NCBI GenBank assembly: GCA_016650135.1
Contig: JAENWH010000033.1
Coordinates: forward strand, 1 to 11,330
Origin: Peptostreptococcaceae bacterium
GTDB taxonomy: Bacteria; Bacillota_A; Clostridia; Peptostreptococcales; Anaerovoracaceae
Direction of reading: 5' to 3'
Length of the DNA: 11,330 bases
Shown: positions 1 through 7,086 of the stretch, in pieces
How positions within the stretch are numbered: position 1 is the first letter of the stretch
Layout: each line of letters opens with the position of its first letter
Made by a program: the position numbers and the translations under genes
The notes under the pieces: generated by a model
Database searches by the model: none
The model's input: only the letters and a program-made list of their open reading frames with translations
Told to the model about the DNA's origin: nothing

Positions 1-1
1 G

Positions 2-1234
2 AATATAACGATACATCCGGTTCATATTAACCATAAGTTCAGACCTGTCGCAGCAGAAGAAGATCAGGCGTATGTGGAAAATTTTTGTAAGAAACATGGG
101 CTGGAATGTTCAACTTTTATTTATGACTGCAATTCAATCGCGAAGGAACAGGGAATCAGCGGAGAGGAAGCTGGAAGAAACGCCAGGTATGAAGCTTTCT
201 ATAAAACAGGAATACGAGTTATGGAAGAAAACGGGATTGGCTCAGAACAGGTTAAAATAGCAGTAGCCCAAAATTCAAATGACCAGGCAGAAACACTTCT
301 GATGAGAATATTACGCGGAACAGGACCAGGTGGTTTGGCCGGGATTGAATACAAAAGAGAAGGAACTGGAGGAATAGAAATAATCAGGCCGTTACTGGAT
401 GCCAAAAGAAAAGATATTGAAAGATACTGTGAGGAAAACAAACTGCAGCCAAGATTTGATCATACAAATGAACAACCTGTATATACAAGAAACAAAATTA
501 GATTGCAACTTATTCCTTTCATTGAGAAAAGCTTTAATCCGAATATTACTGAAACCTTAAACAGACTTTCCATTATTGCAAAAGAAGATAAGGATTTCAT
601 GGAATCTATTGTTAATGACTTGATAAAAAGTGATTTGGGACTGGAAAAAATAAGGGGACAACATCCCGCAATTCGTAAAAGAATCATTATAAAAAAGTTT
701 GAGGGAATAGGTTTAGAACAAGGCATTACCCGTGCGCACGTGGAGGCAGCCGATAAATTAATAATCAAAGGGGAAACAGGGTCTGCTGTTCATTTACCAA
801 AAGGTTATAGAGTGCTGATAGATTATGGAGAAGTTCATTTTATTAAAGAAGATTTGGATAAAAAAACAGATGGAGACTCAAACCGAGAAGAAACGGGAAC
901 CAGTCAAATCAAAATGGACACCAATCAAGATGAATCAGACATAAACAGGTTTGACGGGCTAGTTCTCAGAACCAGACAACCGGGGGACTACATCGTTTTA
1001 AAAGGAGTTGGAGGACGAAAGAAAATTCAGGATGCCTTTGTCGATATGAAGATAAAAAAAGAGTTCAGAGATATTATACCAATGCTTTGCAGGGGCAGTG
1101 AGGTGATGTGGATTATAGGCGACGATATAACCGGTTTGAAAACGGGCATTAAAAAAGGAAGAACAAGCGAAGATTATCAATTAGAAGAAGAAACCATAAA
1201 AAGAATATTTGTTGAATTTAATGAAAAAATGTGA
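2..1234 (+). CDS. tilS: tRNA(Ile)-lysidine synthetase TilS, 5'-truncated by the window edge
   Basis: TilS uses ATP and lysine to convert cytidine 34 of the tRNA-Ile CAU anticodon to lysidine, so that it reads AUA; it is cytosolic. The reading frame is open from base 2 with no stop, and its first visible residues (ending VHINHKFRPVAAEEDQAYVE) match the family well, so the gene starts before the window. A GTG at 74 is internal. The SGGxDS P-loop is therefore not visible. Of 410 residues seen, the NDQAETLLMRILRGTG motif of the N-type ATPase domain lies near residues 93-108, and a C-terminal TilS domain (RTRQPGDY, then KKIQDAFVDMKIKKEFRD) fills the last 90 or so. Most family members have His where this protein has Gln in AQNSNDQAET. 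A hydrophilic Asp/Glu/Asn/Thr-rich linker (about nt 855-950) precedes the C-terminal domain. About 50 residues are probably missing at the N-terminus. ftsH follows directly, with no hpt gene between. Confidence 0.93.
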   Translation, partial: NITIHPVHINHKFRPVAAEEDQAYVENFCKKHGLECSTFIYDCNSIAKEQGISGEEAGRNARYEAFYKTGIRVMEENGIGSEQVKIAVAQNSNDQAETLLMRILRGTGPGGLAGIEYKREGTGGIEIIRPLLDAKRKDIERYCEENKLQPRFDHTNEQPVYTRNKIRLQLIPFIEKSFNPNITETLNRLSIIAKEDKDFMESIVNDLIKSDLGLEKIRGQHPAIRKRIIIKKFEGIGLEQGITRAHVEAADKLIIKGETGSAVHLPKGYRVLIDYGEVHFIKEDLDKKTDGDSNREETGTSQIKMDTNQDESDINRFDGLVLRTRQPGDYIVLKGVGGRKKIQDAFVDMKIKKEFRDIIPMLCRGSEVMWIIGDDITGLKTGIKKGRTSEDYQLEEETIKRIFVEFNEKM

Positions 1235-1240
1235 TAAAAT
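1212..1240 (+). promoter_or_regulatory. Probable sigma-A promoter of ftsH, inside the tilS 3' end
   Basis: TTGAAT (1212-1217, 4 of 6 to consensus), exactly 17 bases, then TAAAAT (1235-1240, 5 of 6), preceded by TG one base upstream (1232-1233), which makes an extended -10. The -10 begins just after the tilS stop codon. Transcription would start near 1247 and give a leader of about 54 bases to the TTG start of ftsH. The boxes are seen directly; that they are active is inference. Confidence 0.55.
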
Positions 1241-1284
1241 AGTTAGGTTACAACAAAAATAAAATGAGCTAACATGGCACATAC

Positions 1285-1303
1285 AAGGGGGAAATACAAA
1301 TTG
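1285..1303 (+). promoter_or_regulatory. Ribosome binding site that decides the ftsH start (TTG)
   Basis: AAGGGGG at 1285-1291 sits 9 bases before an in-frame TTG at 1301. The upstream in-frame ATG at 1274 has only AT-rich sequence and no purine-rich anti-16S match before it, and the AAGGGGG would lie inside the coding region if that ATG were used. Starting at TTG gives an N-terminus [12 protein letters not shown], which looks like typical clostridial FtsH. Confidence 0.6.
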
Positions 1304-3328
1304 AAGAAATTCACAAAAAATATGGGGATATATTTAATGATATTCATCATGGTTCTGGCGATGGCCTGGTTTTACCAGGGAAAGCCAAAAGAGACTGTCA
1401 CAGAGGTCACTTTGACTCAATTCGTGGGGAATCTGCAAAAAGAGCAGGTGAAAAGCCTGAATGTGACGGACAGAACAATTAAAGCGACTTTAAAATCAGG
1501 TGAAAAAATTATCACCTATGCACCTTCTGTTCTTGAGGTGGGGATGCTGGATGAAACTTATATTTTCCCACAAATGAAGGAAGGCAAAATAACTTACAGC
1601 AGTGACGAACCAAAAATAACACCTTGGTATGTATCCATGCTGCCAACGATTATTATGATACTGGCGCTTGTTTTTTTCTGGTTTATTATTATGAATCAAG
1701 GCGGTGCTGGCGGGGGTGGAAAGGTTATGCAGTTTGGCAAGAGTAAGGCTAGATTACATAATAAAGATGGCTTGAAGAAAGTTAACTTTGATGATGTAGC
1801 GGGCCTTGATGAAGAAAAAGAAGAATTGCAGGAGGTAGTTGACTTCTTGAAGAATCCGCGAAAATATCAGGAACTGGGCGCTCGAATCCCGAAGGGTATT
1901 CTTTTGGTGGGTGCACCAGGAACTGGTAAAACATATATTTCCAAAGCAACAGCAGGAGAAGCAGGTGTGCCATTTTTTAGTATAAGTGGTTCTGAATTTG
2001 TGGAAATGTTTGTAGGAGTTGGTGCTTCGCGTGTAAGAGATTTATTTGAACAGGCAAAAAAAAGCGCGCCTTGTATCATATTCATTGATGAAATTGATGC
2101 TGTTGGCAGAAAAAGAGGGGCAGGCTTTGGCGGAGGCCATGATGAAAGAGAGCAAACATTAAATCAACTACTGGTTGAGATGGACGGGTTTGGGGAAAAT
2201 GCAGGAATTATTATTCTTGCTGCAACAAATAGGCCGGATATACTTGACCCGGCATTATTGAGACCCGGCAGATTTGACAGACAAGTTGTAATTGGAATTC
2301 CAGATATTAAAGGAAGAGAAGCAATATTTAGAGTGCATTCAAAGGATAAACCTCTTGACCCGGAAGTCCAGCCAAAACTATTGGCGAGAAGAACGCCAGG
2401 ATTTACTCCAGCAGATATAGAAAATCTTTTAAATGAAGCAGCATTGCTGGCGGCAAGACGTAATGGAAGAAAAATCAGGATGAATGAAATTGAAGAAGCC
2501 ATTACTAAAGTAATAGCAGGACCAGCTAAGAAAAGTAGGGTTATAAGTGAAGTTGAAAGAAAACTTACCGCTTATCATGAGGCCGGACATGCAGTAGTAG
2601 CCAGAATGATGCCTAATACAGACCCTGTTCATCAGATTACCATTATACCAAGAGGCAGAGCTGGAGGATTTACAATGATACTTCCAACAGAAGACAGGTA
2701 TTATGCTTCAAAGACTTCAATGTCAGAACAAATTGTTCACCTTTTGGGAGGACGCGTTGCCGAGAAATTAACATTGAATGATATAAGTACTGGCGCTAGC
2801 AATGATATTGCGCGTGCAACAGAAATTGCAAGAGCAATGGTTACAAAATTTGGTTTTAGTGAAAAAATCGGTCCTGTAAATTATAGTTCTGAGGAAGAAG
2901 TGTTTTTGGGGAAAGATTTCTCTACCAGAAAGAATTTTTCCGAAGAAATGGCTTCAGAAATAGATGAAGAAATAAGAAATATGATTCAAGAGGCATATGT
3001 TCAGGCTGAAAAAATACTGATTGAAAAAGTCGATACACTTCATACTGTTGCAAAGGCGCTTCTTGAAATAGAAACACTTGACGGAGAACAGTTTGAACTG
3101 TTGTTTAATGGTCATATGACTGCCGAAGAACTGGCAGAAGACGTTCGAATTAAAGAAGAAATCATCAGAAAATCCAATGAAAAAGAAGCTGCGGAAACAG
3201 AAGATATGCTATCCAATGTCGATTATAGAGATTACGAAGACATTAAAGGTGAAGAAGAATTAGAGCCTGACGATGAAGACTTTGCAGGTGAATCAGAAGA
3301 AGAGCCAGATGATGAAGAGGAAAAATAA
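1301..3328 (+). CDS. ftsH: ATP-dependent zinc metalloprotease FtsH
   Basis: Membrane-anchored hexameric AAA+ protease that degrades misfolded membrane proteins and selected soluble regulators. With the TTG start the protein has 675 residues (684 from ATG 1274). Two membrane helices, about residues 9-25 and 109-131, flank the short extracytoplasmic domain. A Gly-rich linker leads to the AAA domain: Walker A GAPGTGKT at 204-211, Walker B with D263-E264, and arginine fingers R324 and R327 in the second region of homology. The zinc site HEAGH is at 426-430, with the third ligand probably D502 in TGASND. The usual Walker A is GPPGTGKT, and the following [12 protein letters not shown] is an uncommon variant of TLLAKAVAGEAG. 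The C-terminus is a very acidic tail of about 35 residues. Length and all catalytic residues are normal, so it should be active. It has its own likely promoter and is probably cotranscribed with the regulator that follows. Confidence 0.97.
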   Translation: MKKFTKNMGIYLMIFIMVLAMAWFYQGKPKETVTEVTLTQFVGNLQKEQVKSLNVTDRTIKATLKSGEKIITYAPSVLEVGMLDETYIFPQMKEGKITYSSDEPKITPWYVSMLPTIIMILALVFFWFIIMNQGGAGGGGKVMQFGKSKARLHNKDGLKKVNFDDVAGLDEEKEELQEVVDFLKNPRKYQELGARIPKGILLVGAPGTGKTYISKATAGEAGVPFFSISGSEFVEMFVGVGASRVRDLFEQAKKSAPCIIFIDEIDAVGRKRGAGFGGGHDEREQTLNQLLVEMDGFGENAGIIILAATNRPDILDPALLRPGRFDRQVVIGIPDIKGREAIFRVHSKDKPLDPEVQPKLLARRTPGFTPADIENLLNEAALLAARRNGRKIRMNEIEEAITKVIAGPAKKSRVISEVERKLTAYHEAGHAVVARMMPNTDPVHQITIIPRGRAGGFTMILPTEDRYYASKTSMSEQIVHLLGGRVAEKLTLNDISTGASNDIARATEIARAMVTKFGFSEKIGPVNYSSEEEVFLGKDFSTRKNFSEEMASEIDEEIRNMIQEAYVQAEKILIEKVDTLHTVAKALLEIETLDGEQFELLFNGHMTAEELAEDVRIKEEIIRKSNEKEAAETEDMLSNVDYRDYEDIKGEEELEPDDEDFAGESEEEPDDEEEK

Positions 3329-4906
3329 ATGAAAATCACTGTAGAGGAATGTTTAGAACTTGAAATCTTAAAAACTGCTAAAGTTGTTGCCGGCAATAAA
3401 GCGTTGAGCAATAAGGTGAAAGGCGTATCTGTCATTGATGCTTCTGATTCAAGAGATGTCAGCATGTTTCTCGCAAAAAAAAGTGAAATAGCTCTTAGTG
3501 GTTTTTTTGGGAGCAAGAACGATGTCAGCAGACAGGTGGAACTTGTAAAAGCTCTTTCCGATGCAGGAAATTCAGCCCTTATTCTTTTCTATGTTGGTTT
3601 GATGACAACGCATCTTAGCAGAGAGGTGGTAGAGGCCGCAGATCAGGTTGGACTGCCGTTAATAGTGCTTCCGGAAAATAAAGACGTATCCTATTCCGAC
3701 ATTATTCATGAATTAATGGAAAAAATACTGTATGGTGATAATTTTACTAACAGGCTAATCAGCAATACAATATTTCATTTGCTTAACTTTGAAAAGCATA
3801 GCAATTTTCAGGCAGCAGTAAGAGAAGCCGCAATTAACAATGATTTCCAGATTATTATTCTCAGCAGTGATTTCAACCCGATTCTTTCGGTTGAAACAAG
3901 GCATAAGGCGACGATTGCTGATGCCATCAGACTTGGCAGAGAAAGGGATGTTGAAAAATCAGCGGTTTATACAATGATTGATGTAAACGGTGTGCTGACC
4001 TACTGGGGGCCAGTGATGATAAACGGAGAAAAACATTTCATGTTTATTGTCGATAATGAAGACTCCTATTCGGCTGGAGAGATCACAAAGCTGGCGGAAA
4101 TCATCGAACTTGCCATGGGTATGTGGAAATATACGCCTGAGAGAGATGCAAAATCCGAGTTCATTAAAGCGCTTCGCAGAGGGAATAAAAGCCTCGCGTA
4201 TACGTTAAAAGAAGAAGCTGGTATTTATGGAAACGAAATTCTTAGTATTTTTTATGCTAAAGGGATAGAAAAAACCAAAGAATTTAAATATATCTCGGAT
4301 TTTGAAAAAAATGAAGGGCTTCGTGTAATGAAAATCACGGAAGGTAAAGACACCTATGGAATGATTTTCAACATACAAGGCAAACCGGATGAAAACCAGT
4401 CCGCAGACAGAAGTTTGTGCATTGAACTTTATAACAGATTAAAAGAAGAAAAAACAGTCAGAATTTTTCACGTAACAGGAATAGAAGGTATTGAAGGTGC
4501 AGCTGACGCTTACAGATTAATCAGTGAAGCATGGACTTTTGTACAGAAGGTTTTCCCGTATAAGAGAGTGTTCACAAAATACGAACTGGCATTGGTGAGC
4601 AATTGCATAAGCATTCAATTGCAGGGCGGATTTGTGAAGAAAAATTATATTGAACTTTTGGAACCCTTTAAGGATGCAAAAGAGAGTAAGGGAAAACAGT
4701 TGCTGGAAACGCTGGAGACGTTTGTACTGGATGCGGGGATGAATAGCGCCAAAACTTCAGAAATAATGGGAATCCACACGAACACTGTTCAATACAGATT
4801 GAAAAAGATTAATGAAGTTCTGGATGTGGAGATTACGGGGAATCGTGTAATACCAGGTCTGACAATAGCATTGGCGTTGAAAAGGCTGGAAGCATTCGTA
4901 CACTAA
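3329..4906 (+). CDS. PucR-family transcriptional regulator
   Basis: A 525-residue protein with the PucR layout. The N-terminal purine-catabolism-regulator-like domain (about 1-130, starting MKITVEECLELEILKTAKVV) is a ligand-sensing module. The middle region (about 150-420) has no motif I can name. The C-terminal helix-turn-helix of the PucR type is at about 471-515, with SAKTSEIMGIHTNTVQYRLK. The ATG begins on the base after the ftsH stop (TAAATG), and its ribosome binding site (AGAGG, 3316-3320) lies in the ftsH 3' end, so the two are probably cotranscribed and translationally coupled. Known relatives activate or repress catabolic genes, often a neighbouring operon. The gene ends 146 bases before the decarboxylase genes on the same strand, which makes them the most likely target, but that is inference. 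The effector cannot be read from sequence. Confidence 0.88.
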   Translation: MKITVEECLELEILKTAKVVAGNKALSNKVKGVSVIDASDSRDVSMFLAKKSEIALSGFFGSKNDVSRQVELVKALSDAGNSALILFYVGLMTTHLSREVVEAADQVGLPLIVLPENKDVSYSDIIHELMEKILYGDNFTNRLISNTIFHLLNFEKHSNFQAAVREAAINNDFQIIILSSDFNPILSVETRHKATIADAIRLGRERDVEKSAVYTMIDVNGVLTYWGPVMINGEKHFMFIVDNEDSYSAGEITKLAEIIELAMGMWKYTPERDAKSEFIKALRRGNKSLAYTLKEEAGIYGNEILSIFYAKGIEKTKEFKYISDFEKNEGLRVMKITEGKDTYGMIFNIQGKPDENQSADRSLCIELYNRLKEEKTVRIFHVTGIEGIEGAADAYRLISEAWTFVQKVFPYKRVFTKYELALVSNCISIQLQGGFVKKNYIELLEPFKDAKESKGKQLLETLETFVLDAGMNSAKTSEIMGIHTNTVQYRLKKINEVLDVEITGNRVIPGLTIALALKRLEAFVH

Positions 4907-4948
4907 CAATGGGTTTGTGATGAATAATGTATACAATAAGATATGTTA

Positions 4949-4977
4949 TTGCATATAACCATTATATGGGATATAGT
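4949..4977 (+). promoter_or_regulatory. Candidate promoter of the decarboxylase operon
   Basis: TATAGT (4972-4977, 5 of 6 to the -10 consensus) lies 17 bases after TTGCAT (4949-4954), which matches the -35 only in TTG. A weak -35 with a good -10 is typical of a promoter that needs an activator. Transcription would begin near 4984, leaving a leader of about 69 bases. The region is AT-rich, so chance matches are possible. Confidence 0.4.
4952..4968. promoter_or_regulatory. Perfect 17-base palindrome, candidate operator
   Basis: CATATAA-CCA-TTATATG is a perfect inverted repeat with 7-base arms and a 3-base centre. It overlaps the end of the proposed -35 and most of the spacer before the -10. 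A related set of 5-base elements surrounds it: GTTAT at 4945-4949, ATAAC at 4955-4959 and GTTAT at 4976-4980, so the first and second, and the second and third, also form inverted repeats. The position fits a regulator binding site, with the upstream PucR-like protein as the natural candidate. The AT-rich content lowers confidence. Confidence 0.4.
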
Positions 4978-4994
4978 TATTTGGTATTGATATG

Positions 4995-5023
4995 TGTATT
5001 TAAGAACATGGGATCAAAATACA
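4995..5023 (+). other. Inverted repeat in the mmdA leader
   Basis: TGTATTT (4995-5001) and AAATACA (5017-5023) are perfect 7-base complementary arms around a 15-base loop. Being mostly A-U, the hairpin would be weak and has no U-tract, so it is not a terminator. A second small repeat, CTTAA (5025-5029) with TTAAG (5036-5040), overlaps the first bases of the ribosome binding site. I see no known riboswitch in the 4907-5052 gap. Confidence 0.2.
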
Positions 5024-5037
5024 ACTTAATAACACTT

Positions 5038-5055
5038 AAGGAGGAAATATATATG
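5038..5055 (+). promoter_or_regulatory. Ribosome binding site that decides the mmdA start
   Basis: AAGGAGG at 5038-5044, a near-perfect match to the 16S 3' end, is 8 bases before ATG 5053. The frame stays open back to an ATG at 4927, but the extra 42 residues have no such site and do not look like the family, while the sequence from 5053 starts like other carboxyltransferases. Confidence 0.9.
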
Positions 5056-6594
5056 AACAAGCTAGAAAAACTTCGCAAGCTAAAGGCTGCGATAGCACTT
5101 GGCGGCGGGCAGAAAAGAATAGATGCTCAGCACGCAGGTGGAAAGCTAACCGCTAGAGAAAGGTTGAACATTTTGTTTGATGAAGGAAGCTTTATTGAGT
5201 TGGATGTATTTGTGTCACACAGATCTGTTAACTTTGACATGGCAACCAAGGAAGCACCTGGGGATGGTGTTGTAACCGGTTATGGTATGGTTGACGGAAG
5301 ATTGGTATTTGCCTATGCTCAAGATTTTACTGTATTAGGTGGATCTTTGGGAGAATATCATGCTGAGAAAATAGTAAAAGCACAAAAGATGGCACTTAAA
5401 ATGGGAGCACCAATCATTGGATTGAATGACTCAGGCGGTGCCAGAATTCAGGAAGGCGTCAACGCACTTTCAGGATATGGAAAAATCTTCTATAATAACA
5501 CGATTTCTTCAGGAGTTATTCCTCAGATTTCAGTAATTATGGGACCTTGTGCAGGTGGAGCAGTTTATTCACCGGCAATTACCGACTTTGTGTTCATGGT
5601 TGACAAGACAAGCCAAATGTTTATTACAGGCCCTCAGGTAATAAAAGCGGTAACTGGAGAAGACGTTTCGGCTGAAGCTCTTGGTGGAGCAATGACGCAT
5701 AACGCCACCAGCGGCGTTGCGCATTTCATTGGTAAAGATGACACGGATACTTTAATAAAGGTTAGAGATTTACTTAGTTATCTACCTTCAAATAATTTGG
5801 AAACCACGCCGATTTATGTTACAAACGATGATCCAAACAGATTGATTCCAGAATTTGAAGATATCATTCCGGAAAATCCAAATAAGGCTTATGATATGTA
5901 TAAAGTGATTAAAGGCCTGGCAGATGATGGCGTTCTTTATGACGTAATGCCTCATTATGCAAAGAACATGATTACATGCTACATCAGATTAGACGGACAG
6001 ACAGTAGGCGTTATTGCAAATCAACCTAAATTTTTTGCAGGATGTCTTGATATAAATGCTTCCGATAAGGCAGCAAGATTTATTAGAAGATGTGATGCTT
6101 TCAATACACCGGTACTTACGATTGAGGACGTGCCTGGGTTCCTTCCGGGAACAGACCAGGAATTTGGCGGAATCATTAGACATGGTGCCAAAATGCTTTA
6201 TGCTTATTGTGAAGCAACCGTACCAAAAATTACATTGATCTTAAGAAAAGCATATGGGGGAGCCTATATTGGAATGTGCAATAAGGAATTAGGCGCTGAC
6301 CTGGTGCTGGCATGGCCTAGTGCTGAAATTGCAGTAATGGGAGCATCCGGAGCGGCAAATATTGTATTTAAAAATGATATCAGTAAAGCAAAGGATCCTG
6401 TTGCAAAGAGAGATGAAAAAATTGCCGAATATGAAGAAAAATTCAACAATCCATACAGGGCAGCCGAAATGGGTTACGTAGAAGATATCATTGAGCCTGC
6501 TACTACAAGACAGAGAATCATAAGCGGCTTCGATATGCTGAGCTCAAAGAGAGAATCTTTGCCGGCAAAGAAACATGGAAATATTCCGCTATAG
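5053..6594 (+). CDS. mmdA: Biotin-dependent acyl-CoA carboxyltransferase, methylmalonyl-CoA decarboxylase alpha subunit type
   Basis: The alpha subunit moves the carboxyl group from an acyl-CoA (probably (S)-methylmalonyl-CoA) to biotin on the carrier subunit. The 513-residue protein has both crotonase-like halves of the carboxyltransferase fold. The N-terminal half holds GGSLGEYHAEK from 96, NDSGGARIQEG around 127 and the oxyanion-hole loop GPCAGGAVYSP from 164. The C-terminal half has RKAYGGAYIGMC from 398, and the protein ends AKKHGNIPL. This length and ending fit MmdA and propionyl-CoA carboxylase beta; glutaconyl-CoA decarboxylase alpha is longer (near 587). The OadG-type gene just downstream favours the membrane decarboxylase over a soluble carboxylase. 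The stop codon lies within the next gene's ribosome binding site, so expression is coupled. Substrate is not proven by sequence: malonyl- or another acyl-CoA is possible. Confidence 0.88.
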   Translation: MNKLEKLRKLKAAIALGGGQKRIDAQHAGGKLTARERLNILFDEGSFIELDVFVSHRSVNFDMATKEAPGDGVVTGYGMVDGRLVFAYAQDFTVLGGSLGEYHAEKIVKAQKMALKMGAPIIGLNDSGGARIQEGVNALSGYGKIFYNNTISSGVIPQISVIMGPCAGGAVYSPAITDFVFMVDKTSQMFITGPQVIKAVTGEDVSAEALGGAMTHNATSGVAHFIGKDDTDTLIKVRDLLSYLPSNNLETTPIYVTNDDPNRLIPEFEDIIPENPNKAYDMYKVIKGLADDGVLYDVMPHYAKNMITCYIRLDGQTVGVIANQPKFFAGCLDINASDKAARFIRRCDAFNTPVLTIEDVPGFLPGTDQEFGGIIRHGAKMLYAYCEATVPKITLILRKAYGGAYIGMCNKELGADLVLAWPSAEIAVMGASGAANIVFKNDISKAKDPVAKRDEKIAEYEEKFNNPYRAAEMGYVEDIIEPATTRQRIISGFDMLSSKRESLPAKKHGNIPL

Positions 6595-6606
6595 GAGGTG
6601 GGTTAA

Positions 6607-7044
6607 ATGAACGATTTAAGTATTATGCAAAGATTTGCTGACCCTGCACTGTTTGATACGCTTACCTTTGGAGAGAAATCAATAGGCGCGTTAATAACAA
6701 CATTAATGGGTATGGGAATTACATTTTCAGTTCTTGTATTATTGTGGGGACTTATTGCCCTGATGGCAAAGCTTACCGCAGAAAAGCCAAAACCGCCGAA
6801 AGGAAATTTGGAAGAAACACCTGTTAAGACAGCAGCTGCAGCAGCAACGATAGCGCATGCTTCAACTTTACCAGGGATTTCGCCTGAGTTAATTGCCGTT
6901 ATAACGGCAGCTATTGAAGCATTTGAAGATAATACTGCAAATGCGGGTAACTTGATTATTCGGAAAATCAGCAGAGCGGCAGGTCAGGCAACAGCATGGG
7001 GAAATGCTGGAACCTCTGAAGCAATTGCCAGCAGAAAATTTTAA
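6607..7044 (+). CDS. Decarboxylase delta subunit, OadG family (small membrane anchor)
   Basis: The small subunit of sodium-translocating decarboxylases (OadG in oxaloacetate, MmdD in methylmalonyl-CoA decarboxylase) holds the complex together at the membrane. The 145-residue protein has one strong membrane helix at about 26-54 (IGALITTLMGMGITFSVLVL and onward), a Lys/Pro then Ala-rich linker at about 55-90, and a conserved C-terminal piece: ISPELIAVITAAIEAFE at 91-107, then an RKISRAA...AWGNAG...SRKF ending. It lacks catalytic motifs, as expected. AGGAGGTG (6593-6600) overlaps the alpha-subunit stop and sits 7 bases before the ATG. Its presence is the main reason to call the operon a membrane decarboxylase. 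Family assignment rests on topology, size, C-terminal motif and context. Confidence 0.8.
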   Translation: MNDLSIMQRFADPALFDTLTFGEKSIGALITTLMGMGITFSVLVLLWGLIALMAKLTAEKPKPPKGNLEETPVKTAAAAATIAHASTLPGISPELIAVITAAIEAFEDNTANAGNLIIRKISRAAGQATAWGNAGTSEAIASRKF

Positions 7045-7070
7045 CTGTAGCAAATTAAAATAATTTAATA

Positions 7071-7086
7071 GAGGAGATAAATGATG
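7071..7086 (+). promoter_or_regulatory. Ribosome binding site and double ATG of the biotin carrier gene
   Basis: GAGGAG (7071-7076) precedes two adjacent ATG codons at 7081 and 7084. Spacing is 4 bases to the first and 7 to the second, so 7084 is the more likely start. The proteins differ by one Met only. Confidence 0.6.

Noticed and set aside
72..260. Short + strand open frame overlapping tilS
   Set aside because: Another frame of tilS, with no family resemblance and no ribosome binding site.
1242..1273. GTTAG/CTAAC inverted repeat after tilS as a terminator
   Set aside because: Five-base arms with a loop of over 20 bases and no T-tract; not stable enough.
4987..5010. TTGATA (4987-4992) as an alternative -35 for the decarboxylase operon
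   Set aside because: No -10-like hexamer lies 16-18 bases downstream.
4927..5052. N-terminal extension of the carboxyltransferase from ATG 4927
   Set aside because: No ribosome binding site at 4927, no resemblance to the family N-terminus, and a strong AAGGAGG before ATG 5053.
4907..5052. Riboswitch or small RNA in the longest gap of the window
   Set aside because: No recognisable conserved riboswitch core or GC-rich stem; only weak A-U hairpins and the promoter elements listed.
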